Shown here one piece after another: positions 35,026-43,797 of a DNA stretch of 64,000 bases. Below the pieces are notes generated by a model that saw nothing but the letters and a program-made list of their open reading frames with translations, ran no database searches and was not told where the DNA came from. Position 1 is the stretch's first letter. Every line of letters begins with the position of its first letter. The stretch is taken from positions 1 through 64,000 of the forward strand of contig NZ_JAALLS010000012.1 in the NCBI RefSeq assembly GCF_011059105.1, read 5' to 3'. This stretch comes from Fodinibius halophilus. GTDB taxonomy: Bacteria > Bacteroidota > Rhodothermia > Balneolales > Balneolaceae. The position numbers were made by a program, and so were the translations under genes.

Positions 35026-35784
35026 TTAAAGGTACCGATCTACCCAAGCAGCAGCCACAGATCCTACATAACGGGCATCTTCTTCGTTAGTTAGCAAGTG
35101 ATCCGCATCATCAAGCGAAATAAAACTCTTGGGGTGTTTGGCCAGCTTATAAATATGGGCTGCGTTATCAATACCTACTGTCTTATCCACGGGAGAATGA
35201 AAAATTATCAGCGGCGTATCTAACTCCTTAATCATCTTATTCATTTTTTGTTCTTTAAGGTCATCCAGAAACTGTTTTTTGATGGTAAATTCGCGTCCGG
35301 CTAGCTTAACCCGAGCCTTACCCTGCTCTTTTATTTGATCCTTTTTGTTCACCAAAAGATGCGTAACGTGTTCGGGATTACAAGGGGCTCCTACTGTAGC
35401 TACTGCTTCAATTGATGATATTTGATGAGTGGCTTGTAGCACGGCCGCACCTCCCAACGAGTGGCCAATCAACATCCGGGCTGTGGCCCATTCCTTTTCC
35501 ATATACGATGCAGCTGCTTTGAGATCTTCAATATTTGATGAGAAATTAGTATCAGCGAAATCCCCTTCACTTTCTCCCAAGCCCGTAAAATCGAAGCGAA
35601 ACACTCCCATCCCCTGATCGGTGAGGGCGTGGCTGATACGTCCAACGGCCTTCAAATCTTTACTACAGGTAAAACAGTGTGCAAAAAGCACCGCCCCTTT
35701 TGAAATACCGCCATTAGGTTCGTCGATACGAGCCGAAAGTGTATCGCCTTGGCTGCTGGCAAATTCTATTTTATTACTTTTCAT
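35026..35784 (-). CDS. Alpha/beta hydrolase (OsmC-associated type)
   Basis: A 252-aa cytosolic hydrolase. Nucleophile elbow GHSLGGAA, oxyanion region 'VLFAHCFTCSKDLKAVGRIS', acid in FHSPVDKTVGI and catalytic His in LDDADHLLTNEED. The pattern 'FRFDFTGLGESEGDFADTNF' is typical of the subfamily often fused to or next to OsmC domains; here no OsmC follows. Substrate unknown. First gene of a two-gene unit with the papain-fold hydrolase. Confidence 0.88.
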   Translation of the reverse strand: MKSNKIEFASSQGDTLSARIDEPNGGISKGAVLFAHCFTCSKDLKAVGRISHALTDQGMGVFRFDFTGLGESEGDFADTNFSSNIEDLKAAASYMEKEWATARMLIGHSLGGAAVLQATHQISSIEAVATVGAPCNPEHVTHLLVNKKDQIKEQGKARVKLAGREFTIKKQFLDDLKEQKMNKMIKELDTPLIIFHSPVDKTVGIDNAAHIYKLAKHPKSFISLDDADHLLTNEEDARYVGSVAAAWVDRYL

Positions 35785-35871
35785 AAATAAATGATTGACT
35801 AAAAATAAACCTTATAATGAATTCGCTACTTTGTCAATAGCTTATTTAGCCTCATAAATATTTGTCTCCGA

Positions 35872-36105
35872 CTAAAACGCAAGCCAGCTATCAGCATCAT
35901 CAGAAGTAATAAATTTCGGATCATCAATAGAGGGAATACCATCTTTGGGCGGGCCGCCTTTTTTAAACTCGCTGAGCTCAATAAGGGCTTTTTCAGTATT
36001 CGTTTCCCATCCCTTTAAAAGATTCGTTTGCCCATAACTCACTGAAGTCATTCCAATCATCAATATTATTATATACCTTAAGCGATGCAGGTTGAATGAA
36101 AGCAT
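35872..36105 (-). pseudogene. N-terminal remnant of a DUF3179-type secreted protein
   Basis: 77 aa. A signal peptide (to about residue 25, SYGQ) is followed by 'ELSEFKKGGPPKDGIPSIDD' and PKFITSDDADSWLAF, the characteristic start of DUF3179 proteins, which are usually over 300 aa. The frame then stops and no continuation is found in the 87 bases before the hydrolase gene. A deletion relic, or a very short derivative. Confidence 0.65.
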
Positions 36106-36149
36106 GGCTATTGTTATTTAGGATTTAATCAATAAGCAAAAAACTTTGT

Positions 36150-36806
36150 ATGCTCAACTGGTTTAAAAGACGTCGTAAGGATGACAGTTCTTACGAGACA
36201 AACGAAGAGTGGATCCGGGGACTTTCAGCACCGGCAGATGAAAAGGCGGTGGAACAACTTCGGGACAAGCTCATCCGGGGGCTAAAACCTGCGCTCCACA
36301 AATATGTAGATCGCGAACTGGATCAGTTTGTTGAAGACGTTGCCCAAGATGCCCTGCTAAAGATATTGGACAATATTGACACCTTTCGCGGAGAGAGCAA
36401 ACTCACTACCTGGGCCATGAAAATAGCAGTCCGTGAGGGCCTTACCGAACTGCGACGAAAAAAATATGATGACTCTTCTATTGAGGACTTTAAATACCCC
36501 AATGATGAGGGTAGAGATGAACTGACATCATTAACATTTGCTACTGAACTGCCCGACCCTGAAGAAGCAACCCATGAACAGATGATTCTTAGAAAGGTGC
36601 TTCGCATTATTAACGAAGAGTTAACCGAGAAACAACGAAGGGCCATGAAAGCACTTATGATGCAAGGTCTTTCAGCTACGGTGGTCGCCGAACAGATGGG
36701 CACCAACCGGAATGCCCTTTATAAATTGGTTCATGATGCTCGTTTGAAAATAAAAAACCAACTTGAACTGGAGGGGGTTGATCCGGCGAAACTGTTTAAT
36801 AATTAG
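36150..36806 (+). CDS. ECF-type RNA polymerase sigma factor
   Basis: A 218-aa sigma-70 protein. Region 2: 'ELDQFVEDVAQDALLKILDN' and 'GESKLTTWAMKIAVREGLTE'; region 4: 'LTEKQRRAMKALMMQGLSAT' with HTH 'VVAEQMGTNRNALYKLVHDA'. It pairs with the small zinc-type anti-sigma gene 54 bases downstream, so it is likely kept inactive until a redox or other signal. Target genes unknown. Confidence 0.92.
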   Translation: MLNWFKRRRKDDSSYETNEEWIRGLSAPADEKAVEQLRDKLIRGLKPALHKYVDRELDQFVEDVAQDALLKILDNIDTFRGESKLTTWAMKIAVREGLTELRRKKYDDSSIEDFKYPNDEGRDELTSLTFATELPDPEEATHEQMILRKVLRIINEELTEKQRRAMKALMMQGLSATVVAEQMGTNRNALYKLVHDARLKIKNQLELEGVDPAKLFNN

Positions 36807-36860
36807 TAAGATTGTATTACCTCTTGTTGTCAGAATGGGTAATACCAGGAATAACAAATT

Positions 36861-37097
36861 ATGAAGATCACAAAAAAAGTTATAAAAAAGCTTATTAATG
36901 CGGCCTTTAACTCGCATGAAGACGAGATTGGGTGTGGTAAATGCTTTGATAAGCTTAATAAATTTGCAGAGTTAGAACTTAAAGGAAAGTCAGCAGCAGA
37001 AGCTATGCCTTTGGTAGAAGACCATCTCAAAAGATGTGGAGAGTGTCGTGAAGAATATGAAGCATTGCTTGAAGCCCTTCGAGCAGTACAAGGATAA
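36861..37097 (+). CDS. Small zinc-finger anti-sigma factor
   Basis: A 78-aa soluble protein with the zinc-binding anti-sigma motif H-x3-C-x2-C (DHLKRCGEC) plus an N-terminal CGKC pair. No transmembrane segment, unlike many ZAS proteins. Position directly after an ECF sigma gene supports the call. Cys/His zinc sites of this kind can respond to oxidation. Confidence 0.8.
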   Translation: MKITKKVIKKLINAAFNSHEDEIGCGKCFDKLNKFAELELKGKSAAEAMPLVEDHLKRCGECREEYEALLEALRAVQG

Positions 37098-37161
37098 GCC
37101 TATCTCGTAAGAGTATTTGGTAGCTGGTCGTCTAAAGAAAAAATGAACCAAGCTGCCGAAT

Positions 37162-37326
37162 ATGATTAGTCGATATATTCCCACATTATTAGTAGTAGCT
37201 CTTATTCTTACCCCACTCTATGTATCAGCCCAAACATGTAGCTGCGCAGGAGCCCCTCTCATAAGTTCGCAAAGCGTTAGTTCAGCAGCTAAAGGAAATC
37301 TTTTACTGGGAGTTACCTATCTATGA
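37162..37326 (+). pseudogene. N-terminal remnant of an exported protein
   Basis: A 54-aa frame starting MISRYIPTLL, with a signal peptide ending VSAQ, then 'TCSCAGAPLISSQSVSSAAK' and GNLLLGVTYL before the stop. The mature start resembles that of large Bacteroidetes outer-membrane beta-barrel proteins I have seen, so this is probably a truncated copy. Family assignment is tentative. Confidence 0.4.
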
Positions 37327-37353
37327 AAGCAGCTCTTCTCAATAACTAGGAAT

Positions 37354-37833
37354 TCATTTTTTGCCAATCCATCGGCTATCAAGAAAACCCAATATGTATC
37401 CATAAACTAAATGAACCAATAATGTTATAATGATATAAGAGGCCGTACCTTTCAAAAACAAGGGGTGATCAGGAGCAAGGCTTTGGGCATAACCGAATCC
37501 GAAAATCCCCCAGCCAATTAAAGGACTGTACACGAGCATCATAAAAACCCAAAGTGTTATAGATAATAGAAGTGCTTTCTTAATGGTTGTATCTTCTTCA
37601 AAAGTGTATACCAATACAAAGGACCAAAACATACCATAAGCGAAGTGTAAAAGCAGAGCATATATTTGGTTTTCTACTCCCAGGTTATATAGAAATGCTG
37701 CCGACGGCGGCACATTAAACGGAGCAAACTCCAGTACGTTTATACCCAGAAAAATAAGTAAAAACATTGCCAGGCTTGCGATAAAACCGGCTCCTGCCAC
37801 TTTCAAGCCTTTCCTTATATTATACTCACTCAT
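37354..37833 (-). CDS. Hypothetical four-helix membrane protein
   Basis: A 159-aa integral membrane protein with hydrophobic helices at about 12-32, 55-77, 88-108 and 128-150, short loops and no catalytic motif. Similar small proteins are widespread in this superphylum without known function. It lies 35 bases after the histidine kinase stop on the same strand, so it may be co-expressed. Confidence 0.75.
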   Translation of the reverse strand: MSEYNIRKGLKVAGAGFIASLAMFLLIFLGINVLEFAPFNVPPSAAFLYNLGVENQIYALLLHFAYGMFWSFVLVYTFEEDTTIKKALLLSITLWVFMMLVYSPLIGWGIFGFGYAQSLAPDHPLFLKGTASYIIITLLVHLVYGYILGFLDSRWIGKK

Positions 37834-37868
37834 AATACTTCGCTATGTCTATTACAGATAAAGACTGT

Positions 37869-39233
37869 TTACAAATTAGCATTACCAGCCCCGGCCGCAT
37901 CAGACTTTTGGAACTTAAGTTCAAAATAAACCCCTTCTTTATCTTGAAGTGTTACCTCACCTTCCAGTTGTTGGACTAATGTCTTTACAATCACCATTCC
38001 TGATGAGTCGGCACGCTCATAACTTACTTCCTCCGGTAACCCCGGACCATTATCTTTTATTGACAGGGTCACTAGCTCATCCCTCTCGGAAAGTGAAACG
38101 GTAATATCTCCATCACAGGAGGGATTACATCCATATTTAACAGCATTAGCTAACATCTCATTTACTATTAATCCTAATGGAACAGCTTGATTAATATTTA
38201 GTGTTACCTCTTCGAAATAGGTTTTTAAAGAAATATCGACATCATCTTGGATATGAACATCAACAATATAAGAGGTTAGTTTTTTGAGATAGTGACTCAG
38301 ATTTACTCTTGAAAATGAATCTGACTGGTACAGCTCTTCATGGATCATCGCCATCGACTGAATACGATCTTGGCTATCTTGCAGAGCCTGCTCCGGATCT
38401 CCACCCTGCATATTTTCCAATTCCAAAAGGCCTGATACTACCGCCATATTATTTTTGACGCGATGGTGAATTTCTGATAATAACACTTCCTTTTCATTGA
38501 GTGTTTGCTCCCAGCGTCCAATACTTTTACGTGCACGTACTGTAAATACTACCCCGATAAGTACCAATAGGATACCCAGGAGAACGCTAATCCAGAGACC
38601 TGTACGTTTAATAATGGTTGATGCCAGCCCTACCCTTCTCATCAACTGCTGATTATGAATATCCCAGTTGCTACTTAACTCATTATAAGAGATTAGATAT
38701 TGATCGATCCGGGATTGGTCCGTTTTTTTCTTTTCCCACTCCTGAGATATTTTTTCTGCCAACTGCAGCTGCTCTTCCTCAATCCTGCTAACTTCCTGCC
38801 ATGCAGCCTGAATCTCCTTGATCTTATCAAATGACTTAAACTGCTTGAATGCAAATATCAGACTCGATATCTCATTGGGGTATACAATATCAGGAGGAAA
38901 AGCATTAAAAATAACTTGTACATCGGGCTCCTCCGTAAAGAGCTCATCTACTGCTTGTTCATACGTATTTTGCTTTTTCTGAAGTGCCCGGAACTTACGG
39001 TACTCACTGATATCACCACTGTGCCCATAGCTTTCAATAGCACTATTTGCCTGGTAATGCAGCTGCCCCCACTTAGATAACAGCGTTAAATAATCAGTGG
39101 AAGCCGCTATCATATTGATGGAAAAGTTTGTCAATACTACCAACATACTGGCAGCAGCGATAAAAGCAGCTACGACTCCTATTAACTTTCTGCTCAAATA
39201 AAACCGGTTATCCTCTGAGCCAACTTTTTCCAT
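37869..39233 (-). CDS. Sensor histidine kinase (HisKA_2 type)
   Basis: A 454-aa membrane kinase. Helix 1 at about 15-35, a periplasmic helical sensor with coiled-coil character (about 36-205), helix 2 at about 213-233, then HisKA_2 dimerisation domain 'SEIHHRVKNNMAVVSGLLEL' with phospho-His256, and HATPase ('GLIVNEMLANAVKYGC', 'LSIKDNGPGLPEEV'). Its response regulator is not adjacent. The ligand is unknown. Confidence 0.92.
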   Translation of the reverse strand: MEKVGSEDNRFYLSRKLIGVVAAFIAAASMLVVLTNFSINMIAASTDYLTLLSKWGQLHYQANSAIESYGHSGDISEYRKFRALQKKQNTYEQAVDELFTEEPDVQVIFNAFPPDIVYPNEISSLIFAFKQFKSFDKIKEIQAAWQEVSRIEEEQLQLAEKISQEWEKKKTDQSRIDQYLISYNELSSNWDIHNQQLMRRVGLASTIIKRTGLWISVLLGILLVLIGVVFTVRARKSIGRWEQTLNEKEVLLSEIHHRVKNNMAVVSGLLELENMQGGDPEQALQDSQDRIQSMAMIHEELYQSDSFSRVNLSHYLKKLTSYIVDVHIQDDVDISLKTYFEEVTLNINQAVPLGLIVNEMLANAVKYGCNPSCDGDITVSLSERDELVTLSIKDNGPGLPEEVSYERADSSGMVIVKTLVQQLEGEVTLQDKEGVYFELKFQKSDAAGAGNANL

Positions 39234-39464
39234 ATATATTACTATACCTATTTATAGGTATTTTAGTGAATAAACAGACAACCCCAATCCTTATTTTATT
39301 ACATAAGTAGGTTATACCATTATTGACAGGGTTTCAAATAGATCCTTTTAACTTAATATCTCTCTTAATACCATATTATTAGCATAATATACATTATAAG
39401 TAAGAGATTTACCCTTGTATACATCTGTTACTTTACACTGGTACAATAACATCAAATAACAGTA

Positions 39465-40025
39465 ATGGCTTATATCGATATCGTTGAACCTGAAGAAGCA
39501 ACAGGAAACCTCAAAGAGATCTACGAAGAGTTGGAACAGCGACGGGGTAAGATAGCTCAAATCCATAAAATCCAAAGCCTGAATCCCGATAGCATTATGA
39601 AACATATGGACCTGTATATGTCCATCATGTTTGGCAGCTCTCCTTTAAAACGAGCCCAGCGAGAAATGATAGCTGTCGTGGTTTCAGCGGCTAACGAATG
39701 CGAATATTGCCAACTACACCATGGAGAGGCTCTCAACCATTACTGGAAAGAGGAGGAACGTGTAAAAAAATTACGAGACGATTATACAAGTATTGACCTC
39801 AATGATATTGATACGGCGTTGTGCCGACTGGCCTGGGAACTGACTCGCAATCCTGAAGCTATAAATAAGGAAGAATACATTAAGCCCCTTAAAGAACTGG
39901 AGCTTTCTGACCGGGCGATCCTGGATGCAGTGCTGGGTATCAGCTATTTCAACTTTGTGAATCGAATTGTTATGGGATTGGGCGTTGAAGCCGACAAGAA
40001 AGAGGTGCAAGGGTATAAATACTAA
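39465..40025 (+). CDS. AhpD-like carboxymuconolactone decarboxylase-family peroxidase
   Basis: A 186-aa protein of the peroxidase-related/CMD family. The redox motif is 'NECEYCQLHHGEAL' with Cys79, Cys82 and His85/86, matching AhpD-like disulfide reductases. 'SPLKRAQREMIAVVVSAANE' precedes it as in the family. It probably reduces peroxides with a thiol partner. Monocistronic; followed by a long non-coding stretch. Confidence 0.9.
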   Translation: MAYIDIVEPEEATGNLKEIYEELEQRRGKIAQIHKIQSLNPDSIMKHMDLYMSIMFGSSPLKRAQREMIAVVVSAANECEYCQLHHGEALNHYWKEEERVKKLRDDYTSIDLNDIDTALCRLAWELTRNPEAINKEEYIKPLKELELSDRAILDAVLGISYFNFVNRIVMGLGVEADKKEVQGYKY

Positions 40026-40548
40026 TCCTGTAGGCAAAAGGACAGGAAGATTGACTACCTATGGTATTATAGGGTTACCTAGCATCCCAAGGGCACCCTT
40101 CAGACATCAACCAGCTTTTTCAGGGAGATTGCCACGTCGTCCCGCCAAGCCACGGCACTCCTCGCAATGACAGCCGTTGGTTTTAATAATTTAAAAGCAG
40201 TGTCACTGCGCCGTGCACCATTCTACGGTGAGGGATTCCGGTGACTGTTCGGAAGACCGTGGTAGCCTCCATTATTTTGTTCGCGTAGGAAAAAACTCCC
40301 ACCCCTCGTCGGGAGGCTGGGGGCGCCGTCCGACGAATGAAAGAAGCACCATGAAGAGAAGCCCTTTTTGTGACTATAACACAGATAGAACTGCAACAGA
40401 AGCCGACGGAGGTGCAGCTATGTGCCTCGAAGTTTTAACGTAGTGGCGGAGAATAAATCACAAAACCCGAGGAATTAAATACAATCAGACGATTGTTGAG
40501 AGAACTCACCAGCCTGCTTAATCACTGAACAAAACCATATTAATTGCT
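40026..40548. other. 520-base non-coding region with repeats and GC-rich structured segment
   Basis: Positions 40110-40170 resemble a dispersed repeat ('gagattgccac...cactcctcgcaatgacag'). 40200-40450 is GC-richer and fold-prone (caccattctacggtg; ctcccacccctcgtcgggag), unlike nearby spacers, with one non-convincing reading frame. It could be a structured RNA or the relic of an element. No known RNA family was recognised. Confidence 0.35.
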
Positions 40549-41304
40549 ATGACTTTAAATAAAAAACAAGAGACGTTATGTGATCAGAACCAATGGGACT
40601 TTTCCAATCTGAGCGCACTATTCCTGAACTGCACCCTTAAACCTAATCCCAAAGAATCACACACCAAAACCCTTATAGAGGTTTCCCGGCAGATAATGGA
40701 GAAAAATAGTGTGGCCACAGAGGTTTTGCGTCCCGCAGACTATGATATTGCCCCGGGCGTGTATCCCGATATGACCAAACACGGTTTTGAAAAAGATGAC
40801 TGGCCGGAAATCCAACAGAAAGTAATGGATGCAAATATTCTGGTAATTGGCTCTCCCATCTGGCTAGGCGAAAAGTCCTCAATTTGTACGAAAGTAATCG
40901 AGCGCTTATATGGATATTCAGGCAACCTCAATGAGGAAGGGCAGTATGCGTATTATGGCCGCGTGGGCGGCTGTCTGATTACGGGGAATGAGGACGGCAT
41001 CAAACACTGCTCTATGAGCATCCTCTATGGATTACAACATCTTGGCTATGTGGTGCCTCCACAAGCCGATGCCGGATGGATTGGCGAAGCCGGTCCCGGC
41101 CCCAGCTATGGAGATGAGGGGGAAGACGGGCCCGTTGGTTTCGATAATGAATTTACCCAGCGAAATACTACTTTTATAACCTGGAATCTCATGCATATGG
41201 CCTATATGCTTGACCAGGCGGATGGTATTCCGGCGTATGGCAATCAGCGGTCGGAATGGGATGCCGGTTGCCGATTTGATCACCCCAACCCTGAACATCG
41301 CTAA
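40549..41304 (+). CDS. Flavodoxin-fold NADPH-dependent FMN reductase-like protein
   Basis: A 251-aa flavoprotein of the NAD(P)H-dependent FMN reductase/flavodoxin family. 'NLSALFLNCTLKPNPKESHT' is the phosphate-binding start and 'ANILVIGSPIWLGEKSSICT' the second FMN loop; 'GRVGGCLITGNEDGIKHCSM' follows. It reduces FMN or quinone-type substrates in the cytosol. Monocistronic. Confidence 0.88.
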   Translation: MTLNKKQETLCDQNQWDFSNLSALFLNCTLKPNPKESHTKTLIEVSRQIMEKNSVATEVLRPADYDIAPGVYPDMTKHGFEKDDWPEIQQKVMDANILVIGSPIWLGEKSSICTKVIERLYGYSGNLNEEGQYAYYGRVGGCLITGNEDGIKHCSMSILYGLQHLGYVVPPQADAGWIGEAGPGPSYGDEGEDGPVGFDNEFTQRNTTFITWNLMHMAYMLDQADGIPAYGNQRSEWDAGCRFDHPNPEHR

Positions 41305-41345
41305 AATAAAAAGGGATGAGGTTTATCCCCATCCCTTAAATAGTA
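41305..41345 (-). terminator. Terminator between the flavodoxin-fold and CoA-transferase genes
   Basis: Stem aagggatg/catccctt (41311-41318 with 41330-41337). The strong T-run is on the minus strand, so it mainly serves the CoA-transferase gene; it also sits right after the plus-strand stop. Confidence 0.8.
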
Positions 41346-41368
41346 TTCAAAATTCTATATTGAGATTA

Positions 41369-42664
41369 TCAGTCCAAGTGATTAAACCGCTCGGCAGCTA
41401 CTTTCTCCAGCTCTTCACGGTGATCGGGATGAGCAATCTCAATCATAGCCTTGGCTCGCTCTCGCAGGTTTTTGCCATACAAATTGGCAACGCCATACTC
41501 GGTAACCACATAGTGCACGTGGGCACGGGTAGTTACAACTCCAGCCCCCTGTTTCAGGTGTGGCACAATTTTGCTCACTCCTTTGCCGGTAGCTGAGGGC
41601 AGGGCAATAATAGGCTTCCCTCCTTCACTGAGTGATGCCCCGCGAATAAAGTCCATCTGGCCGCCTACACCAGAATAATGGTAAGTTCCGATAGAGTCGG
41701 CACAAACCTGCCCCGTAATATCTACTTCTACCGCACTGTTAATAGCAGTAACTTTGGGGTTTTTTCGGATCACCGCTGTATCATTAACATAGGCGATATC
41801 GAGCATTGCAATCATAGGGTTGTCATCCACAAAATCGTACAGGCGACGACTTCCCATCACAAAGCCGGCTACAATTTTCTCTGGGTGCTTGGCCTTCTTC
41901 TTGTTTGTTATGACGCCCTTTTCTACCAGGTCGATCACTCCATCAGAGAACATTTCGGTATGGATTCCCAGGTCTTTGTGGTTCCCCAAGGATTGTAGTA
42001 CCGCATTGGGGATAGCACCAATTCCCATCTGCAGAGTGGCACCATCTTCTACCAGTTCGGCGCAATGTTTCCCAATCTTTTTCTCCACTTCGTTTGGTTC
42101 CGGAATCGTAAGTTCGTGCAACGGCTCATTAGTTTCCACGAGGGCATTAAAACGACTGGCGTGAAAAATACCATCGCCATGGGTTCGCGGCATATTAGGA
42201 TTGACCAAAGCAATAGCTTTGTCGGCCTCTTGCAGTGCGGCACGTGTGGCATCTACCGATACCCCCAGCGAGCAATAGCCGTGCTGATCGGGCGGCGACA
42301 CCTGTACCAGGGCCATATCTATATGCATAATATCTTTACGAAATAGTCCCGGAACTTCACTTAAAAAAATCGGCAAATAATCGGCACTGCCCTCGTTTAC
42401 TGCTTTGCGAACGTTGGAACCCACAAAGAGAGCGTTGGTATGAAAGGTATCACTGTATTCAGGTTTTGCATAGGGAGCATCACCTTCGGTATGCAGGTGC
42501 ACAATTTCTATATCTTCGAGCTCGGGAGCCCGGGCAGTCATTGCATCTATAAGGGGTTGCGGTGCAGCAGCAACACTGTGGACAAACACCCTGTCACCTG
42601 AATTGATTAGTTTAACGGCATCTTTGGCAGTCGTATACTTGGTTTTATATTCTTTAAAAGACAT
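41369..42664 (-). CDS. Acetyl-CoA hydrolase/transferase family protein (4-hydroxybutyrate CoA-transferase-like)
   Basis: A 431-aa CoA-transferase. Motifs: 'SGDRVFVHSVAAAPQPLIDA', 'VQVSPPDQHGYCSLGVSVDA', 'LQMGIGAIPNAVLQSLGNHK', 'IHTEMFSDGVIDLVEKGVIT', 'GVGGQMDFIRGASLSEGGKP' and 'YVVTEYGVANLYGKNLRERA'. It moves CoA between acetate and another acid such as butyrate or 4-hydroxybutyrate; the substrate cannot be assigned. Last gene of the long minus-strand run, 36 bases after the mini-CcoN gene. Confidence 0.92.
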   Translation of the reverse strand: MSFKEYKTKYTTAKDAVKLINSGDRVFVHSVAAAPQPLIDAMTARAPELEDIEIVHLHTEGDAPYAKPEYSDTFHTNALFVGSNVRKAVNEGSADYLPIFLSEVPGLFRKDIMHIDMALVQVSPPDQHGYCSLGVSVDATRAALQEADKAIALVNPNMPRTHGDGIFHASRFNALVETNEPLHELTIPEPNEVEKKIGKHCAELVEDGATLQMGIGAIPNAVLQSLGNHKDLGIHTEMFSDGVIDLVEKGVITNKKKAKHPEKIVAGFVMGSRRLYDFVDDNPMIAMLDIAYVNDTAVIRKNPKVTAINSAVEVDITGQVCADSIGTYHYSGVGGQMDFIRGASLSEGGKPIIALPSATGKGVSKIVPHLKQGAGVVTTRAHVHYVVTEYGVANLYGKNLRERAKAMIEIAHPDHREELEKVAAERFNHLD

Positions 42665-42700
42665 CTATAGTTTTATTTCAGTTAGTAAATTTAATTTTCT

Positions 42701-43117
42701 TTAGGTGGTGCTGGCCCGGTAACTTACAATGCGATCCCAATGAAGAATTACAAACAGGACAACAGCACTTAATTCCAATATTCGTCCCAACAGCCCGAGC
42801 CCCCATGAAACTGAGAGTAGGATATCGGCAATAATAACGAGAATTCCCAGATTTAGCGCTACTACCATACCTATAGCTAATTGGGGATTCCCGCGTTGAG
42901 GTTGTTCTAAAAATCTGGGAAGCATCCAGTAGGCTGTACCCAGCGTAAGCTGAATAACCCATCCAAAAATTACCACCTCTATGTGGATGGGTAACAGTGC
43001 CCATACTGACGGGTGGATCACATATGCTTTATTGACAAGCATTATTGCCCCTGATACCATTCCCACCAAAAGGTACAGCAAGGAAATCCGAATCATCCAA
43101 CGACTTATTGCAGGCAT
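42701..43117 (-). CDS. Small membrane protein resembling the first helices of CcoN (copy 1)
   Basis: 138 aa, four hydrophobic helices. 'LLPIHIEVVIFGWVIQLTLG' followed by TAYWMLPRF lines up with CcoN helix II, where the ccoN in this window has 'RPVHTNVVFWGFLSQAMLAL'; the shared His is the low-spin haem b ligand. No CuB His pair, so it is not an oxidase by itself. It is homologous to the next gene (43120-43566), 2 bases away. Possible haem-b protein; role unknown. Confidence 0.75.
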   Translation of the reverse strand: MPAISRWMIRISLLYLLVGMVSGAIMLVNKAYVIHPSVWALLPIHIEVVIFGWVIQLTLGTAYWMLPRFLEQPQRGNPQLAIGMVVALNLGILVIIADILLSVSWGLGLLGRILELSAVVLFVILHWDRIVSYRASTT

Positions 43118-43119
43118 TA

Positions 43120-43566
43120 TCAGCTCCTATTTCGTTGACGTTTCCGTTTTTTACGCTGTGCTTTTTTCGACATTACCCGAGGCCATATCTCAATGAGATA
43201 CGTTATTCCTGCCAACATATGCAGAACCGAGGATATCACAATAAGAATCTTCCATACCTCAGCACTTTGCCCACTGATCATAGGCTCGGCAACAACACGC
43301 AGTGCCAAACCGATATTTAAGAAAATAAAAGTGCCCCAGTTCCATTTCTGGTTCCAAAATCCTTCTTCTTTGTTACGGCCGGGAAACATCCATACCGAAA
43401 CCCCGATAATGATCTGGGTAATCCAGCCTAACATCAACATATGCCAAAAGAGAGGCATCAGGGCCGGGAATGAAAACTGCTCTATCTCCAACAATAGGCC
43501 TGCTACTAGGGATAACACAAAATAGACCATCCCTGATTTGATAAAAGTACGACTAACAAATGGCAT
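43120..43566 (-). CDS. Small membrane protein resembling the first helices of CcoN (copy 2)
   Basis: 148 aa, four hydrophobic helices with a very basic C-terminal tail (KKAQRKKRKRQRNR). 'ALMPLFWHMLMLGWITQIII' and GVSVWMFPG match the helix II pattern of copy 1 and of CcoN, again with a single candidate haem-ligand His. The start codon overlaps the DUF3565 stop (TAATG), so translation is coupled. Paralogue of 42701-43117; the two may form a heterodimer. Function unknown. Confidence 0.75.
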   Translation of the reverse strand: MPFVSRTFIKSGMVYFVLSLVAGLLLEIEQFSFPALMPLFWHMLMLGWITQIIIGVSVWMFPGRNKEEGFWNQKWNWGTFIFLNIGLALRVVAEPMISGQSAEVWKILIVISSVLHMLAGITYLIEIWPRVMSKKAQRKKRKRQRNRS

Positions 43567-43775
43567 TACAATTCGAAATCTTTGGGTTCACTTCTGTCAC
43601 ATTTCTTGCACTCTAATTGATGGCCAAGCCTGCTTTTTCGCCCCTCTCGGGTTGTTACCCAAGGACGCAGCTGCCAGGGTGGATTGTGGCGCACATGCTG
43701 GTTATGTCCACAACCAAGCTCGGCCACCCAATCATCTTCCTCATCTTTGTGATAACCGATTATGGGCTGCTTCAT
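43566..43775 (-). CDS. DUF3565 protein
   Basis: A 69-aa soluble protein from the ATG at 43775; the frame extends to a TTG at 43787 but 'MKQPIIGYHKDEEDDWVAEL' is the family-typical start. Cys/His-rich: GCGHNQHVRH, HQLECKKCDRSE, likely a metal site. DUF3565 proteins recur next to respiratory and nitrogen-oxide genes; biochemical role unknown. Coupled to the downstream mini-CcoN gene. Confidence 0.85.
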   Translation of the reverse strand: MKQPIIGYHKDEEDDWVAELGCGHNQHVRHNPPWQLRPWVTTREGRKSRLGHQLECKKCDRSEPKDFEL

Positions 43776-43797
43776 AACACAATCCAATATTTAAACT

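Noticed and set aside
40220-40460. Cobalamin-riboswitch-like text ('agggattccggtga') ahead of the flavodoxin-fold gene
   Set aside because: The second conserved block and the B12 box (aGYCAGgAtACCTGCC type) are missing, and the downstream gene is not B12-related.
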